38,634 nucleotides of DNA from Asaia bogorensis (GCA_943333505.2 CALQTN020000038.1:1-38634), one strand, 5' to 3'; numbered from the stretch's first letter, positions 25,740 through 37,317 are shown. Numbers and translations are program-made. The notes: generated by a model from the letters alone, not told the origin.

Positions 25740-26876
25740 ATGCGCACAAATGCGTTAGGTGTCAGCATGCCCATGAGCGCCATATCCCTACGCCCCGAGC
25801 TTTGCCTGGTCATTCCGGTGCTGAATGAACGGGACAATATTGCTCCCCTGGTTGCCCTGATCGACGGCGTGCTTGCCGGTATTGCGTGGGAAGTCATTTT
25901 TGTCGATGACGACAGCCGCGATGGTACCAGAACCGCGATTGCGGAAGTTGCCGCCCAGCATCCCAATGTTCGCTTGCTGCATCGGATCGGCCGTCGCGGT
26001 CTCGCCAGCGCCTTTGTCGAGGGCGCTCAGGCCAGCCTCGCACCCCTGATCGCCGCCATGGACGGCGATTTGCAACATGATGAACGGCTGTTGCCGCAAA
26101 TGGTCGAAGCCCTGCGCGGCGGCGCGTATGACATCGCGATGGGCAGCAGGCATGTCGCCGGTGGCGGTCTCGGCGACTGGGACAAGACCCGCGCCGGCAT
26201 GTCCGATCTGGCGACGAGATTGTCCCGCATGGTGCTGAAAACCCCGGTGAGCGATCCGATGAGCGGGTTTTTCATGATCCGCCGCCCGGTCTTCGAGCAA
26301 GCCGTGCGCGGCCTGTCGGCGATCGGCTTCAAAATCCTGCTCGACATTATTGCGTCCCTGCCAACCCCGCCGCGGATCAAGGAACTGCCTTACGTGTTCC
26401 GCACCAGGGTCGCGGGCGAAAGCAAGCTCGATGCCGGCGTGCTGCGCGATTTCGCGCTTTTGCTGCTCGATAAAATGATCGGCCACCTTGTCCCGGTGAC
26501 CTTCGTGATGTTCGCCTCCGTCGGCGCGCTCGGCATCGCCGCCCATCTGATCGTGCTGCGGCTCGCCCTGACCTTGGGGCATATGCCGTTTTCCGAGGCG
26601 CAGTTGGTCGCGACCGCGGTCGCCATTCTCGGCAATTTTATACTCAACAATATTTTCACCTTCGGCGACCGGCGCCTGCGCGGCTGGGGCCTGCTGCGCG
26701 GCTTCCTGACCTTCGCTGCGATTTGTGCGGTCGGCGCGATCGGCAATCTCGGTGTCGCGGGTTTCCTGTTCGGTCCTGCCGGGTCATCCTGGTGGGTGGC
26801 GGGCGTCGTCGGCGCCGGGATGAGTTTGGTTTGGAATTATGCTGTGTCGTCGGTGTTCACCTGGCGGCGGAAGTAA
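25740..26876 (+). CDS. Family 2 glycosyltransferase fused to GtrA-like domain
   Basis: 378 aa inner-membrane protein. Residues 20-240 form a GT-A glycosyltransferase of the dolichol-phosphate mannosyltransferase type: CLVIPVLNERDNI, FVDDDSRDGT (54-63) and AMDGDLQHD (106-114) are nucleotide-sugar and metal sites. From about 245 there are four hydrophobic segments in a GtrA-like domain, with GNFILNNIFTF typical. It probably transfers a sugar to polyprenyl phosphate and flips it for glycan modification. It is divergent from rimP and overlaps the trmB 3' end by 20 bp. Confidence 0.9.
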   Translation: MRTNALGVSMPMSAISLRPELCLVIPVLNERDNIAPLVALIDGVLAGIAWEVIFVDDDSRDGTRTAIAEVAAQHPNVRLLHRIGRRGLASAFVEGAQASLAPLIAAMDGDLQHDERLLPQMVEALRGGAYDIAMGSRHVAGGGLGDWDKTRAGMSDLATRLSRMVLKTPVSDPMSGFFMIRRPVFEQAVRGLSAIGFKILLDIIASLPTPPRIKELPYVFRTRVAGESKLDAGVLRDFALLLLDKMIGHLVPVTFVMFASVGALGIAAHLIVLRLALTLGHMPFSEAQLVATAVAILGNFILNNIFTFGDRRLRGWGLLRGFLTFAAICAVGAIGNLGVAGFLFGPAGSSWWVAGVVGAGMSLVWNYAVSSVFTWRRK

Positions 26877-27585
26877 CCCGGGTGAGCGTCCAGTAGAGCG
26901 GGCCCCGCCCAGCGGCCAAAGCCTTGGCCTCATACCGCGTCGGCGGCCAGCCATCGGGTCGCATCGTCGCCGGCGCCGGCACGCTGAACAGGGTTTGCCC
27001 CGCCAGCACATCAGCGACCCACGCCTGATAGGTCGGATCATCGCTGGCGATCCGCCATTCCCCACCGGACCGCAGCACGCGGGCAAGTTCCGGCATCAGC
27101 GCCGGGTGTACAAAGCGCCGTTTGGTGTGCCGTGCTTTCGGCCACGGATCTGGGAACAGCAAAAATACCCGATCGAGGCACGCATCCGGCAGGGCCCGGA
27201 TCAGTGTCCGCGCATCATCATCCCAAATTCGCAAATTATCGGCAAGCGTCGCGGTCGCTTCCCCACCTTCCGGCACCAGCCGTGACAGCAGCGAGCACAG
27301 GCCGTTCTCGAACACCTCGCAGGCGATCAGATTGATGTCCGGATGGGCATTGATCTGCGCCCAGCTATGCTCGCCACCACCGAAGCCAACCTCCAACCAA
27401 AGCGGCCGCCCCTGGGGAGGGGCGGCCGGGTCGGCGAGGCGCAAGCGCGGCAAGGTATCGGTTAGCAGTAATTTCTGGCGGGCACGCAAGGTCTGGCCAC
27501 GTTGGCGGCCATAAAGTCGGTCCGGCGGCGGTTTTACCGCCCGAACGCGCTTTTCAGTTGGCTCACCAGATCGGTCTTCTCCCAC
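26857..27585 (-). CDS. trmB: tRNA (guanine(46)-N7)-methyltransferase
   Basis: About 242 aa SAM-dependent methyltransferase acting on G46 of t[18 protein letters not shown] is the typical N-terminus, [10 protein letters not shown] the SAM-binding motif, and [15 protein letters not shown] the signature with catalytic Asp. The GTG at 27585, inside the 3' end of metK, is the nearest usable start before RLYG; the long frame upstream of it is a metK shadow. It follows metK on the same strand, with 52 bp overlap if this start is right. Confidence 0.9.
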   Translation of the reverse strand: MGEDRSGEPTEKRVRAVKPPPDRLYGRQRGQTLRARQKLLLTDTLPRLRLADPAAPPQGRPLWLEVGFGGGEHSWAQINAHPDINLIACEVFENGLCSLLSRLVPEGGEATATLADNLRIWDDDARTLIRALPDACLDRVFLLFPDPWPKARHTKRRFVHPALMPELARVLRSGGEWRIASDDPTYQAWVADVLAGQTLFSVPAPATMRPDGWPPTRYEAKALAAGRGPLYWTLTRVTSAAR

Positions 27586-28721
27586 GTGAAAGTACCTTTG
27601 TCCTCGTCCGGCGTGCGGCCGAAATGCCCGTAGGCGGATGTCGGCACATAGATCGGCCGGTTGAGATGGAGATGTTCGCGAATGCCGCGCGGCCGCAGAT
27701 TGACCAGCTCGCGCAGGGTCTTTTCCAACTTGCCTTCGTCGACGTCGTACGGATTGCCGTGCAATTCGACATAAAGCGACAGCGGATCGGAAACGCCAAT
27801 CGCGTAGCTGATCTGCAGGGTGCATTTGTCGGCGAGGCCGGCCGCCACGACATTCTTCGCCAAATAACGGCAAACATAAGCAGCGGAACGATCAACCTTG
27901 GTCGGGTCCTTGCCGCTGAACGCGCCGCCGCCATGGGGGGACGCGCCGCCGTACGTATCAACAATGATCTTGCGCCCGGTCAGGCCGCAATCGCCGTCGG
28001 GGCCACCGATGACGAAATTGCCGGTCGGGTTGATGTAAATCTCGTTCTCCGGCGGCATCCAGCCCTTCGGCAGGCTCGCTTCGATGATCGGCACCAGGGC
28101 CGCCTTGATGGCGCGCTGGCTCATGCCTTCTTCATGTTGGGTCGAAATCACAAACGATGTGCAACCCACCGGCTTGCCGTCAACATAGCGCAACGATACC
28201 TGGCTTTTGGCGTCCGGCAGCAGGCCGGCCACTTCCTTGTCGCCCGCGCGGCGCATGTTGCGGATGCGGTGCAGCACGTCATGCGCATAATGCAACGGCG
28301 CCGGCATCAGGCTCGGGGTTTCGGTGCAGGCATAGCCGAACATGATGCCCTGATCGCCGGCGCCTTCGTCCTTGTTACCGGCGCTATCGACGCCGGCAGC
28401 AATATCGGCGGACTGCGCATGCAGATGGACAGCGATATCGGCATTGCGCCACGAGAAGCCGGACTGATCGTAGCCGATATCCTCGATCGCCATGCGGCAG
28501 AGATGCGCGAGGTATTCGTGGGTCACGCTGCCCGGGCCGCGGGTTTCGCCCGCCAGCACCACGCGATTAGTGGTCACCAGGGTCTCGCAGGCCACCCGCG
28601 CATAGGGGTCGGCGGCGAGGAACGCATCCAGCACGGTATCGCTGAGACGGTCGGCAACCTTGTCGGGATGACCTTCCGAGACCGACTCGGAAGTGAACAG
28701 ATACTCGCCTTTGTCGCGCAT
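27534..28721 (-). CDS. metK: S-adenosylmethionine synthetase
   Basis: 395 aa enzyme forming SAM from methionine and [16 protein letters not shown] (ATP/methionine site), [12 protein letters not shown] and [19 protein letters not shown] (phosphate-binding loop) are diagnostic. The start at 28721 (MRDKGEYLF) is normal. It is 88 bp downstream of dapB. The leader was examined for a SAM riboswitch, but no known class was recognised. SAM made here is used by the next gene, trmB, among others. Confidence 0.97.
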   Translation of the reverse strand: MRDKGEYLFTSESVSEGHPDKVADRLSDTVLDAFLAADPYARVACETLVTTNRVVLAGETRGPGSVTHEYLAHLCRMAIEDIGYDQSGFSWRNADIAVHLHAQSADIAAGVDSAGNKDEGAGDQGIMFGYACTETPSLMPAPLHYAHDVLHRIRNMRRAGDKEVAGLLPDAKSQVSLRYVDGKPVGCTSFVISTQHEEGMSQRAIKAALVPIIEASLPKGWMPPENEIYINPTGNFVIGGPDGDCGLTGRKIIVDTYGGASPHGGGAFSGKDPTKVDRSAAYVCRYLAKNVVAAGLADKCTLQISYAIGVSDPLSLYVELHGNPYDVDEGKLEKTLRELVNLRPRGIREHLHLNRPIYVPTSAYGHFGRTPDEDKGTFTWEKTDLVSQLKSAFGR

Positions 28722-28809
28722 AATGTGTCCTAGCCTGCTGGTTAAAAATGGCCGCCAGATCCGGCTAAAAGCCAAAGTCGTCGCTGTTTGGCCTAAAGGT
28801 AAGGAGGGG

Positions 28810-29577
28810 TCAAGCCATCCCGAGGACGTCCATCATGCTATACAGTCCTGGCTTCTGCCCCCGCGCCCATAATGCGGCGCGGACGGCGCCGGTAGCGAAG
28901 GCGCGACGATCATAGGCGCGGTGGGTCAGTTCGATATGTTCAGTGCCGGCGGCGAATATCAGCGTATGTTCGCCCACGACCTGTCCGCCACGGAGTGCCG
29001 CAAAGCCGATCGCGCCGGTCTTGCGGGCACCGACATGGCCATCCCGCCCGCTTTCCATGACATCCTCAAGCTTCACGCCCCGCCCGCGCGCGACTGCGCG
29101 ACCAAGCCCGATAGCCGTGCCCGACGGTGCATCAACCTTCTGCCGATGATGCATCTCGACAATTTCAGCGTCGTAGCTGTCAGCCGGCAGGGCGGCCGCC
29201 ATGCGTTGAGCAAGGGCGAGCGCGAGGTTGACGCCGGGGGAGAAGTTCGGCGCATAGACAACAGCCACTTTTTCAGCGGCGGCTGCAACCGCAGCTTCAT
29301 CCGACGCTGAAAGCCCCGATGTGCCCAGCACCCAGGCGCATCCCCCCGCCGTCACCGCCGTAGCATGGCTCGCGACAGTGGATGCATGGGTGAAATCGAT
29401 CAACACGTTGCAGGCTGCGGCCAGGGTCGGCGTATCGACAAAATACGCGATGTCAGTCGCCGGATTATGGGTGCGCGAGGTGCCGCCGACCAGCACACAT
29501 CCGGCTGCCAGGGTTTCCTCGGCGAGCAGCCTGCCCATGCGGCCGGAAACGCCGGCAATGCCGATGCGCGCGATCAT
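28810..29577 (-). CDS. dapB: 4-hydroxy-tetrahydrodipicolinate reductase
   Basis: 255 aa NAD(P)H-dependent enzyme of lysine and meso-diaminopimelate biosynthesis. [13 protein letters not shown] is the nucleotide-binding motif, DFTHAS and GTSG follow, and [15 protein letters not shown] is the catalytic and substrate-binding block. Its ATG overlaps the dnaJ stop (ATGA), so it is translationally coupled to the chaperone gene. Confidence 0.95.
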   Translation of the reverse strand: MIARIGIAGVSGRMGRLLAEETLAAGCVLVGGTSRTHNPATDIAYFVDTPTLAAACNVLIDFTHASTVASHATAVTAGGCAWVLGTSGLSASDEAAVAAAAEKVAVVYAPNFSPGVNLALALAQRMAAALPADSYDAEIVEMHHRQKVDAPSGTAIGLGRAVARGRGVKLEDVMESGRDGHVGARKTGAIGFAALRGGQVVGEHTLIFAAGTEHIELTHRAYDRRAFATGAVRAALWARGQKPGLYSMMDVLGMA

Positions 29578-30707
29578 GACCGGCCGCTTGTGTCAAAGAA
29601 GTCGCGAACTTTGGCAAAGAAGCCTTCCGAGTCCGGACTGCCCTTTTTATGTCCAACCGCCTCTTTCTCGAAGTCCTCCAGCAAATCGCGCTGCTTCTTG
29701 GTGAGATGCTGGGGGGTTTCGACCACCACCTGGATGAACATGTCACCACGCTGGTTGCTGCGCAGGACCGAAAATCCCTTGCCGCGCAGGCGCAATTGTT
29801 CGCCGGTCTGGGTGCCAGCGGGAATCTTCACCCGTGACTTGGAGCCGTCGATCGACGGCACATCAATATCCGCCCCCAACGCCGCCTGGCTCATCCGCAG
29901 TGGCACCCGGCAAAAGATGTTGTTGCCGTCGCGCTGAAAAATCGCATGCGGGCGGATGGCGATATGGACATAGAGATCGCCTGGCACAGCGCCGGGGCCA
30001 CCGGCCTCGCCCTCGCCGGTCATGCGGATGCGGGTGCCATCGTCAACCCCGGCCGGGATGGCGACGTTGAGCGAGCGTTCGCGCTGGACGGTGCCGGCGC
30101 CACGGCAGATCTTGCACGGATTGCGAATGGTGCGGCCGCTGCCGCCACAGGTCGGGCAGGTGCGCTCGACCAGGAAAAAGCCTTGCTGCGCCCGCACTTT
30201 GCCGGCGCCGTTGCAGCCGGTACAGGTGGTTGCTGTCTGTTCCTTGTTTTCCGACCCGGTGCCAGTGCAGGCCTCGCACGACACCCGTGTCGGCACCCGC
30301 AACGGTACCTTGGTGCCATTGAAAGCGTCGATCATCTCGATTTCGACCTGGGCGCGGATGTCGTTGCCGGTGCGCGGCCCGCGGCGTTGGCCGCCGCCGA
30401 ACTGGCTGAACATCTGGTCGAAAATATCGCCCAAGCCGCCGCCCTCGAAGCCTTGTCCACCGCCAGCGCCTGGCCCACCATTCTCGAACGCGGCGTGGCC
30501 AAAGCGATCATAGGCGGCGCGCTTCTGCTCATCCTTGAGCACGTCATACGCCTCGTTCACTTCCTTGAACTTGGCCTCGGCGCTTGCATCGCCGGGGTTG
30601 CGGTCAGGGTGAAATTGCATTGCCAATTTGCGATAGGCTTTCTTGAGCGCATCGCCATCCGCTTCGCGCGCAACCCCAAGGGTCGCGTAAAAATCTTGCT
30701 TCGCCAT
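29574..30707 (-). CDS. dnaJ: Chaperone protein DnaJ
   Basis: 377 aa Hsp40 co-chaperone that delivers substrates to DnaK and stimulates its ATPase. The J domain (about 1-70) has the HPD motif (FHPDRNPGD), followed by a Gly/Phe-rich linker, a zinc domain with four CxxCxGxG repeats (CEACTGTG, CTGCNGAG, CPTCGGSG, CKICRGAG) and the C-terminal substrate-binding domains. The start at 30707 (MAKQDFYATLG) is canonical. It lies 128 bp after dnaK, with a hairpin between. Confidence 0.97.
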   Translation of the reverse strand: MAKQDFYATLGVAREADGDALKKAYRKLAMQFHPDRNPGDASAEAKFKEVNEAYDVLKDEQKRAAYDRFGHAAFENGGPGAGGGQGFEGGGLGDIFDQMFSQFGGGQRRGPRTGNDIRAQVEIEMIDAFNGTKVPLRVPTRVSCEACTGTGSENKEQTATTCTGCNGAGKVRAQQGFFLVERTCPTCGGSGRTIRNPCKICRGAGTVQRERSLNVAIPAGVDDGTRIRMTGEGEAGGPGAVPGDLYVHIAIRPHAIFQRDGNNIFCRVPLRMSQAALGADIDVPSIDGSKSRVKIPAGTQTGEQLRLRGKGFSVLRSNQRGDMFIQVVVETPQHLTKKQRDLLEDFEKEAVGHKKGSPDSEGFFAKVRDFFDTSGRS

Positions 30708-30767
30708 GCCAGCCCTCATGTGACGCAATCGCCCTTAGCGCGAATGCGACGCTCCGCATACCGTTTC

Positions 30768-30797
30768 GCGCCCGCCTTCAGTTTGAAGCGCGGGCGC
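30768..30797 (-). repeat. dnaK-dnaJ intergenic hairpin
   Basis: GCGCCCGC (30768-30775) pairs perfectly with GCGGGCGC (30790-30797), and an inner CTTC/GAAG stem closes the loop. There is no T-run, so it more likely stabilises upstream dnaK mRNA or lowers dnaJ expression than terminates all transcripts. Confidence 0.55.
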
Positions 30798-30835
30798 GAT
30801 GGCGGCAGCTCTAACGATCTACCTGAAATCCCGGA

Positions 30836-32752
<1,917 letters not shown>

Positions 32753-32887
32753 GGCAGGCTCCTTTGCAGCGGATCGCGATCGGCCCGAAGCACCGTTCGC
32801 ATCCCTATGGTTTCACACCCCGGATGTATTCACCGATCGGCCCTGGGGCAAGGGCTGATCTAAAAGTTTTTTTTCCTAATTTGCCAT

Positions 32888-33505
32888 TTATGCGCTGGTG
32901 TCGAGCGACGGCGTATCGGTGCCGAGCGCGGTCGCCGGCGCTTTGGCCACCACAACCATCGCCGGGCGCAGCAAGCGCCCGTTGAGCGTCCAGGCCTGGG
33001 TCCATGCCTGGATCACCGTGCCGGGCGGATGGGCGTCGGTTTCCTGTTCGGCCATCGCCTGATGCAGGTTGGGGTCGAACACCGCGCCGGTCGGGTCTTC
33101 GCGCTTGACACCGTTGCGTTCCAGCAGATCGATAAAGCTGCGTTCAACACCGGTAAATCCATCGCGGACGCGCCCGACAATCGCAGGTTCATCGGTGGCA
33201 GCCGCTGGGATCGCGTCAAGCCCACGCCGCAGGTTTTCCGCGGCTTCGGCGACGTCGCGGGCAAATTTCTGCGTCGCGAACTGGCGCGCATCATCCGCAT
33301 CGCGTTTGGCCCGGGTACGAACATTGGCGGTTTCCGCCTCGGCCCGCATCCAGCGTTCCTTCATTTCGGCCACTTCTGCCTCAAGCTCGGCAATGCGATC
33401 AGTGGCGGCCTGCATGATGAACTCGGACCCGTGCAGGGTCACCGGTTCAGCGGCGGTTGGGGTGGTGTTTTCGGCGGGTGTTTCGGGTTGCATGTTTTGA
33501 TCCAT
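32888..33505 (-). CDS. grpE: Nucleotide exchange factor GrpE
   Basis: 205 aa co-chaperone that releases ADP from DnaK. A long N-terminal coiled coil (RIAELEAEVAEMKERWMRAEAE) is followed by the beta-wing head with NPNLHQAM-like FDPNLHQAMAE and TVIQAWTQAWTLNGRLLRPA, the GrpE signature. The start at 33505 (MDQNMQPE) is chosen by family length. Upstream there is no hrcA; the neighbour is an alpha/beta hydrolase gene. Confidence 0.95.
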   Translation of the reverse strand: MDQNMQPETPAENTTPTAAEPVTLHGSEFIMQAATDRIAELEAEVAEMKERWMRAEAETANVRTRAKRDADDARQFATQKFARDVAEAAENLRRGLDAIPAAATDEPAIVGRVRDGFTGVERSFIDLLERNGVKREDPTGAVFDPNLHQAMAEQETDAHPPGTVIQAWTQAWTLNGRLLRPAMVVVAKAPATALGTDTPSLDTSA

Positions 33506-33526
33506 GATCGGCAAGGGCGAGCGATC

Positions 33527-33555
33527 AAGTAGGTGCGCCGGCCCTTGCAAACAAG
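33527..33555 (-). promoter_or_regulatory. Putative RpoH (sigma-32) promoter of grpE
   Basis: On the minus strand CTTGTTT (33555-33549) and CCTACTT (33533-33527) are 15 bases apart, close to the heat-shock promoter form CTTGNNN-N(11-15)-CYTATNT. Transcription would begin about 15-20 bases before the grpE ATG. The match is by eye and overlaps a hairpin, so it is tentative. Confidence 0.35.
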
Positions 33556-33562
33556 CCGGCGC
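33535..33562 (-). repeat. Hairpin between hydrolase gene and grpE
   Basis: GCGCCGGC (33535-33542) pairs with GCCGGCGC (33555-33562), with a possible inner TTG/CAA stem. No T-run follows. It may limit read-through from the hydrolase gene into grpE. Confidence 0.5.
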
Positions 33563-33592
33563 CCTGCATTTCCCCTATGCCGAAGCGTGCTG

Positions 33593-34372
33593 TTACCCCA
33601 GCCGCCCGATCGCGGCCATCACCGCCTGGGTTTGTTCGACAATGACCATATGGCCGGCTTCCGGCACGCTGACCAGTTCCGATCCCTTGATCCCCGCCTT
33701 GAACGCCTGCGCGTACGGGGCCGGAAACATCCGGTCGCTATCGCCCCACACCAGGACGGTCTTGGCCTTGATGCGGTGAATGCGATCTTTCAGCCCGCGT
33801 TCCGGGATCGGGAACAGCAGCTTGCCAGCCATGCCCAATTGCCGCGCATTGCGCACCAAAAACGGGATGAGGAATTTCGGATCGCTCATGCTGACATTCT
33901 GCGTCATCATCGCGGTGCCGGCGGCCACGTCATGGAACAAATATTCAGGCAGCTCGCGCGGCAGCAGGCTGAACATGTCCGGCACCGGGTAGGCATCAAT
34001 CCAAAGCCCGGCCGCGGCGATCAGACAAAGCCGATCGACATCGTTCGGGGCCACGGCCGCCATTTCCGCCGCCACCATCCCGCCGAGCGAATGCCCAACC
34101 AGGATGGGCTTTGACACCCCCAGCGCATCGAGCACGTCGAACGTATGTAACGTCACGTCCAGCATGTCGCGGATATCGGGGTTGTCCTCGGACTCGCCAT
34201 AACCCGGCAGGAACGGCGCGAAGACATGATACTTGGCCGCCAACGCCGTCATGAACGGGCTGTCGGCGGTCACGCCACCGGCACCGTGGAGGAACACCAG
34301 ATCGGGGCCGCTGCCGCCTTCGAGATATTCAACCACCCCTTTCGGGGTTTGAACCGTTTTGTTCTCGATCAT
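33593..34372 (-). CDS. Alpha/beta hydrolase
   Basis: 259 aa cytoplasmic serine hydrolase. The oxyanion region is LVFLHGAGG (25-33), the nucleophile elbow GHSLGG has Ser95, the acid is probably Asp213 in WGDSDRM, and the base is His241 in EAGHM. The small cap between about 125 and 190 resembles C-C bond hydrolases and haloperoxidase-like enzymes. Its ATG overlaps the stop of the LLM monooxygenase gene (ATGA), so the two enzymes probably act in sequence: the monooxygenase makes an ester or ring-opened product that the hydrolase splits. That pathway is inferred. Confidence 0.88.
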   Translation of the reverse strand: MIENKTVQTPKGVVEYLEGGSGPDLVFLHGAGGVTADSPFMTALAAKYHVFAPFLPGYGESEDNPDIRDMLDVTLHTFDVLDALGVSKPILVGHSLGGMVAAEMAAVAPNDVDRLCLIAAAGLWIDAYPVPDMFSLLPRELPEYLFHDVAAGTAMMTQNVSMSDPKFLIPFLVRNARQLGMAGKLLFPIPERGLKDRIHRIKAKTVLVWGDSDRMFPAPYAQAFKAGIKGSELVSVPEAGHMVIVEQTQAVMAAIGRLG

Positions 34373-35637
34373 TTCGCGGGCACCATCTGCGGCTGGGTTG
34401 TGGGGGCAAAATCAGGACCCAGCGGTGCCGGCTGTGCGCGTTCGGCCAGCGGGCTGCACCAGAAGCGGTTATCGTCCTCGTATTCCGGCCACATGTTACG
34501 CAGATGCGGCATGACCTTTTCCGCGAACAGCTTGGTCGAATACATGCACAAATCCTTGGGCATGTTGCCGACATGCAGCAGCAGGAAGATGTTGCCGACA
34601 TTGAGGCCTTTGATCAGGTCCTCAAAGCGCTGGCGCACGGTTTCCGGGCTGCCGGCGATGATGTAGCCGCCATCAACCAGGTCCTTCCAGGTCAGCTTGG
34701 GATATTCCGGCCGACCATACTGGTTCAACGCACCAGACTGAATGGTCTTCACCGTCCGGTAGCCCGGCGCATCGGCAAAGCCCGCGTACACGTGCAGGCA
34801 GCGATTATAGAAGTAAAAAGCGTGCTCGGAATAAAGCCGCTCGGCTTCCTCATCGGTTTCCGCGACGAACACGGTCTGCGCAAAACCCGCCCGGTATGGT
34901 GAGGTATCCGGCGCATTGCGCTTCACCACCTGATCCCAGTAGCCCGCCAGCAGCGCCTTGGCACGCAGATAGCCGCTGAAGCTCAGGTAGGAATACGAAT
35001 AGGTATTGTCGATGCAGAAATCATAGGTTTCAACCGAACCGCCGCCGGGGATATGGATCGGCGGGTGCGGCTTCTGCAGCGATTTCGGCCAGATATTGAC
35101 GTGGCGCAGCTTGTTATAGCGACCGTTGAACGCGAAGGGTTTATCCTCGGTCCATGCACGAATGATCATCTCATGCGCTTCGGTGTATTTTTCACGCGTC
35201 AGCGCCGGGATCTGCCCGTAGCAGAAATTCGTATCCATCGATGTGCCAACTGGGAAGCCAGCGACCAGTCGGCCGCCCGACATCACGTCGAGCATGGCAA
35301 ATTCTTCGGCGACCCGGATCGGCGGATTATAGAGCGCGATCGAATTGCCCAGCACCACCACGGCAGCCTTCGAGGTGCGGCGCGTAAGGGCTGCCGCCAT
35401 GATATTCGGCGACGGCATCAGACCATAGCCGTTCTGGTGATGTTCGTTGATGCCAACACCATCAAAGCCCAGGGTGTCGGCGTATTCGAGCAGATCGAGG
35501 TAGTCGTTATAGACCACGTGCCCGCGCACCGGATCGTATAAATTGCTGTCGATATCGACCCAGACCGACCGGTTCTTCTCGCGGAAGTCATCCGGCAAAT
35601 AAGGCCATGGCATCAGATTGAACCAGGTGAACTTCAT
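34369..35637 (-). CDS. LLM-class flavin-dependent monooxygenase (luciferase-like)
   Basis: 422 aa TIM-barrel oxidoreductase of the bacterial luciferase superfamily, using reduced FMN and oxygen. FDGVGINEHHQNGYGLMPSPN is the conserved EHH block, AVVVLGNSIALYNPPIRVAEEFAMLD and GRLVAGFPVG are substrate- and flavin-contact regions. The start at 35637 (MKFTWFNLMPWPYLP) follows GGAGGAAAC. There is no flavin reductase gene next to it. Related enzymes include alkane, nitrilotriacetate and limonene-type monooxygenases, so the substrate is open. Confidence 0.87.
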   Translation of the reverse strand: MKFTWFNLMPWPYLPDDFREKNRSVWVDIDSNLYDPVRGHVVYNDYLDLLEYADTLGFDGVGINEHHQNGYGLMPSPNIMAAALTRRTSKAAVVVLGNSIALYNPPIRVAEEFAMLDVMSGGRLVAGFPVGTSMDTNFCYGQIPALTREKYTEAHEMIIRAWTEDKPFAFNGRYNKLRHVNIWPKSLQKPHPPIHIPGGGSVETYDFCIDNTYSYSYLSFSGYLRAKALLAGYWDQVVKRNAPDTSPYRAGFAQTVFVAETDEEAERLYSEHAFYFYNRCLHVYAGFADAPGYRTVKTIQSGALNQYGRPEYPKLTWKDLVDGGYIIAGSPETVRQRFEDLIKGLNVGNIFLLLHVGNMPKDLCMYSTKLFAEKVMPHLRNMWPEYEDDNRFWCSPLAERAQPAPLGPDFAPTTQPQMVPAK

Positions 35638-35778
35638 TGTTTCCTCCGGGCGTTTGAACGTTGGTTGAAACGCTAACCCGGCGCGCCGCGATGTGCAAAC
35701 GATATGCATGCCGGCTTGACTTTTATCCCCGGCCAGTGCCATCGCTTCGCCACAATTGATGCCAGGAGTGTCGCAAGC

Positions 35779-36243
35779 TTGCCGCAGATTTCGCTGCATA
35801 CGCCGGTCGGCGACATCACCGTGTCCGAGGAGGACGGGGCGATCGTCGCATTGGATTGGGGCTGGGGCCGCGATCAGGCCGAAACGCCGCTGCTCCTGCG
35901 CGCCCGCGACCAGTTGCACGATTTTTTCGACGGCAAACGAGTGGATTTCGATCTCCCGCTCGCGCCGGTCGGGACCGTCTATCAGCGCCTGGTGTGGGCC
36001 GCTTTATGCGATATCCCCGCCGGCGCCACCCGAACCTATATCGACATCGCCCGGGTTGCCGGTGGGTCGGCGCGATCGGTCGGCGGCGCCAATGGCCGCA
36101 ACCCGATCCCGATCCTGATCCCGTGTCACCGTGTGGTCGCCACCAACGGTATTGGCGGCTACTCCGGCGGTGACGGCCTCCCGACCAAGCATATACTGCT
36201 CGACCTCGAAGCCCGGCTGGCCGGCACCACGCTTCCCTTCTGA
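35779..36243 (+). CDS. ogt: Methylated-DNA--protein-cysteine methyltransferase
   Basis: 154 aa suicide enzyme that removes alkyl groups from O6-alkylguanine. IPCHRVV contains the acceptor Cys116; GTVYQRLVWAALCDIPAG and ARSVGGANGRNP are the DNA-binding helix-turn-helix blocks. The TTG at 35779 gives MPQISLHTPVGDITVSE, which fits the family start and has AGGAG ten bases upstream. The ATG at 35704 would add 25 residues without family character. It is divergent from the LLM gene and 24 bp upstream of the quinone reductase gene. Confidence 0.88.
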   Translation: MPQISLHTPVGDITVSEEDGAIVALDWGWGRDQAETPLLLRARDQLHDFFDGKRVDFDLPLAPVGTVYQRLVWAALCDIPAGATRTYIDIARVAGGSARSVGGANGRNPIPILIPCHRVVATNGIGGYSGGDGLPTKHILLDLEARLAGTTLPF

Positions 36244-36267
36244 CCCTTTCACGAGACGGACCGACCT

Positions 36268-37239
36268 ATGACCAAAGCTATCCGAATCCATGCCAATGGC
36301 GGCCCCGAAGTGATGCGCTGGGAAGATGTGCCAACGCCGGATCCCGCACCTGGTGAGGCGCTTATCCGCCATGGCGCGGTGGGGCTGAACTATATCGACG
36401 TCTATTTCCGCACCGGTCTTTACAAGACAGCGCTGCCCGCCACCCTCGGCATGGAAGCCGCTGGCACGGTTCTGGCCATTGGTGCCGGCGTGACCGAGGT
36501 CGCGGTAGGTGACCGGGTTGCCTATGCTGGCGGCGCAATCGGGGCCTATGCCACTGAGCGTTGCATTGCTGCTGACAAGCTGGTGCGCCTGCCTGACAGC
36601 ATCGATTTCGCCACTGGGGCCGCAATGATGCTGCAAGGCATGACCGCGCAGTACCTGCTGCGCCGCACCCACAAGGTGATGCCGGGCGAGACCATCGTCA
36701 TCCACGCTGCGGCAGGCGGGGTCGGGCTAATTCTGTGCCAGTGGGCGAAACATCTGGGCGCGACCGTGATCGGTGTCGTTTCAACCGAGGATAAAGCCGA
36801 ACTTGCCCGCGCCCACGGCGCCCACCACGTGCTGATCGGCCACGGCAACCTGCCCGCCGAGGTTAAGCGCATCACCGGTGGTGCCATGGTGCCGGTGGTC
36901 TACGACAGCGTTGGCCGCGACAGCTTCATGGCCAGCATCGACAGTCTCGCCCCGCTCGGCCTGATGGTAAGCTTCGGCAACGCGTCAGGCCCGGTGCCGC
37001 CGGTTGATATCAGCATGTTGTCGGCCAAGGGCAGCCTGTTCCTGACCCGGCCGACGCTCGCGAGCTACACGTCCAAGCGGAGCGATCTGCTGGCCACGAC
37101 CCAAGACCTGTTCGATATCGTGGCGTCTGGTGTCGTGAAAATTCGCGTCAATCAGAGCTTTGCCCTGGCGGATGCCGCGAAGGCCCATATCGCACTTGAA
37201 GCAAGGCAAACAACCGGTAGCACGGTGCTGCTGCCCTAG
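36268..37239 (+). CDS. NADPH:quinone oxidoreductase (QOR-like, MDR superfamily)
   Basis: 323 aa medium-chain dehydrogenase/reductase without the zinc ligands of alcohol dehydrogenases, as in quinone oxidoreductases. GLNYIDVYFRTGLYK (39-53) is the QOR signature and HAAAGGVGLILCQWAK (146-161) is the NADPH-binding loop. It probably reduces quinones or enals by one or two electrons. It is in the same direction as ogt, 24 bp apart, perhaps a small stress or detoxification unit. A 10-bp hairpin (37291-37317) follows 50 bp after its stop. Confidence 0.92.
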   Translation: MTKAIRIHANGGPEVMRWEDVPTPDPAPGEALIRHGAVGLNYIDVYFRTGLYKTALPATLGMEAAGTVLAIGAGVTEVAVGDRVAYAGGAIGAYATERCIAADKLVRLPDSIDFATGAAMMLQGMTAQYLLRRTHKVMPGETIVIHAAAGGVGLILCQWAKHLGATVIGVVSTEDKAELARAHGAHHVLIGHGNLPAEVKRITGGAMVPVVYDSVGRDSFMASIDSLAPLGLMVSFGNASGPVPPVDISMLSAKGSLFLTRPTLASYTSKRSDLLATTQDLFDIVASGVVKIRVNQSFALADAAKAHIALEARQTTGSTVLLP

Positions 37240-37290
37240 CGCTACCTCGCCTGATCCAGCAGCAAGCGCATGAGCGAACTCCGCTATCGT

Positions 37291-37317
37291 CTGTAGGGCG
37301 GCCCAGGTTCGCCCTAC
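37291..37317 (+). repeat. Hairpin after the quinone oxidoreductase gene
   Basis: CTGTAGGGCG and CGCCCTACAG pair perfectly over ten bases around a nine-base loop, about 50 bp after the gene's stop. There is no T-run. The sequence type GTAGGGCG...CGCCCTAC is common in dispersed repeats; it may also work as a weak terminator. Confidence 0.55.

Noticed and set aside
28722-28809. Possible SAM riboswitch in the metK leader
   Set aside because: The 88-base leader has only short stems (such as TGGC-G-GCCA) and I could not match it to a known SAM or SAM/SAH riboswitch class.
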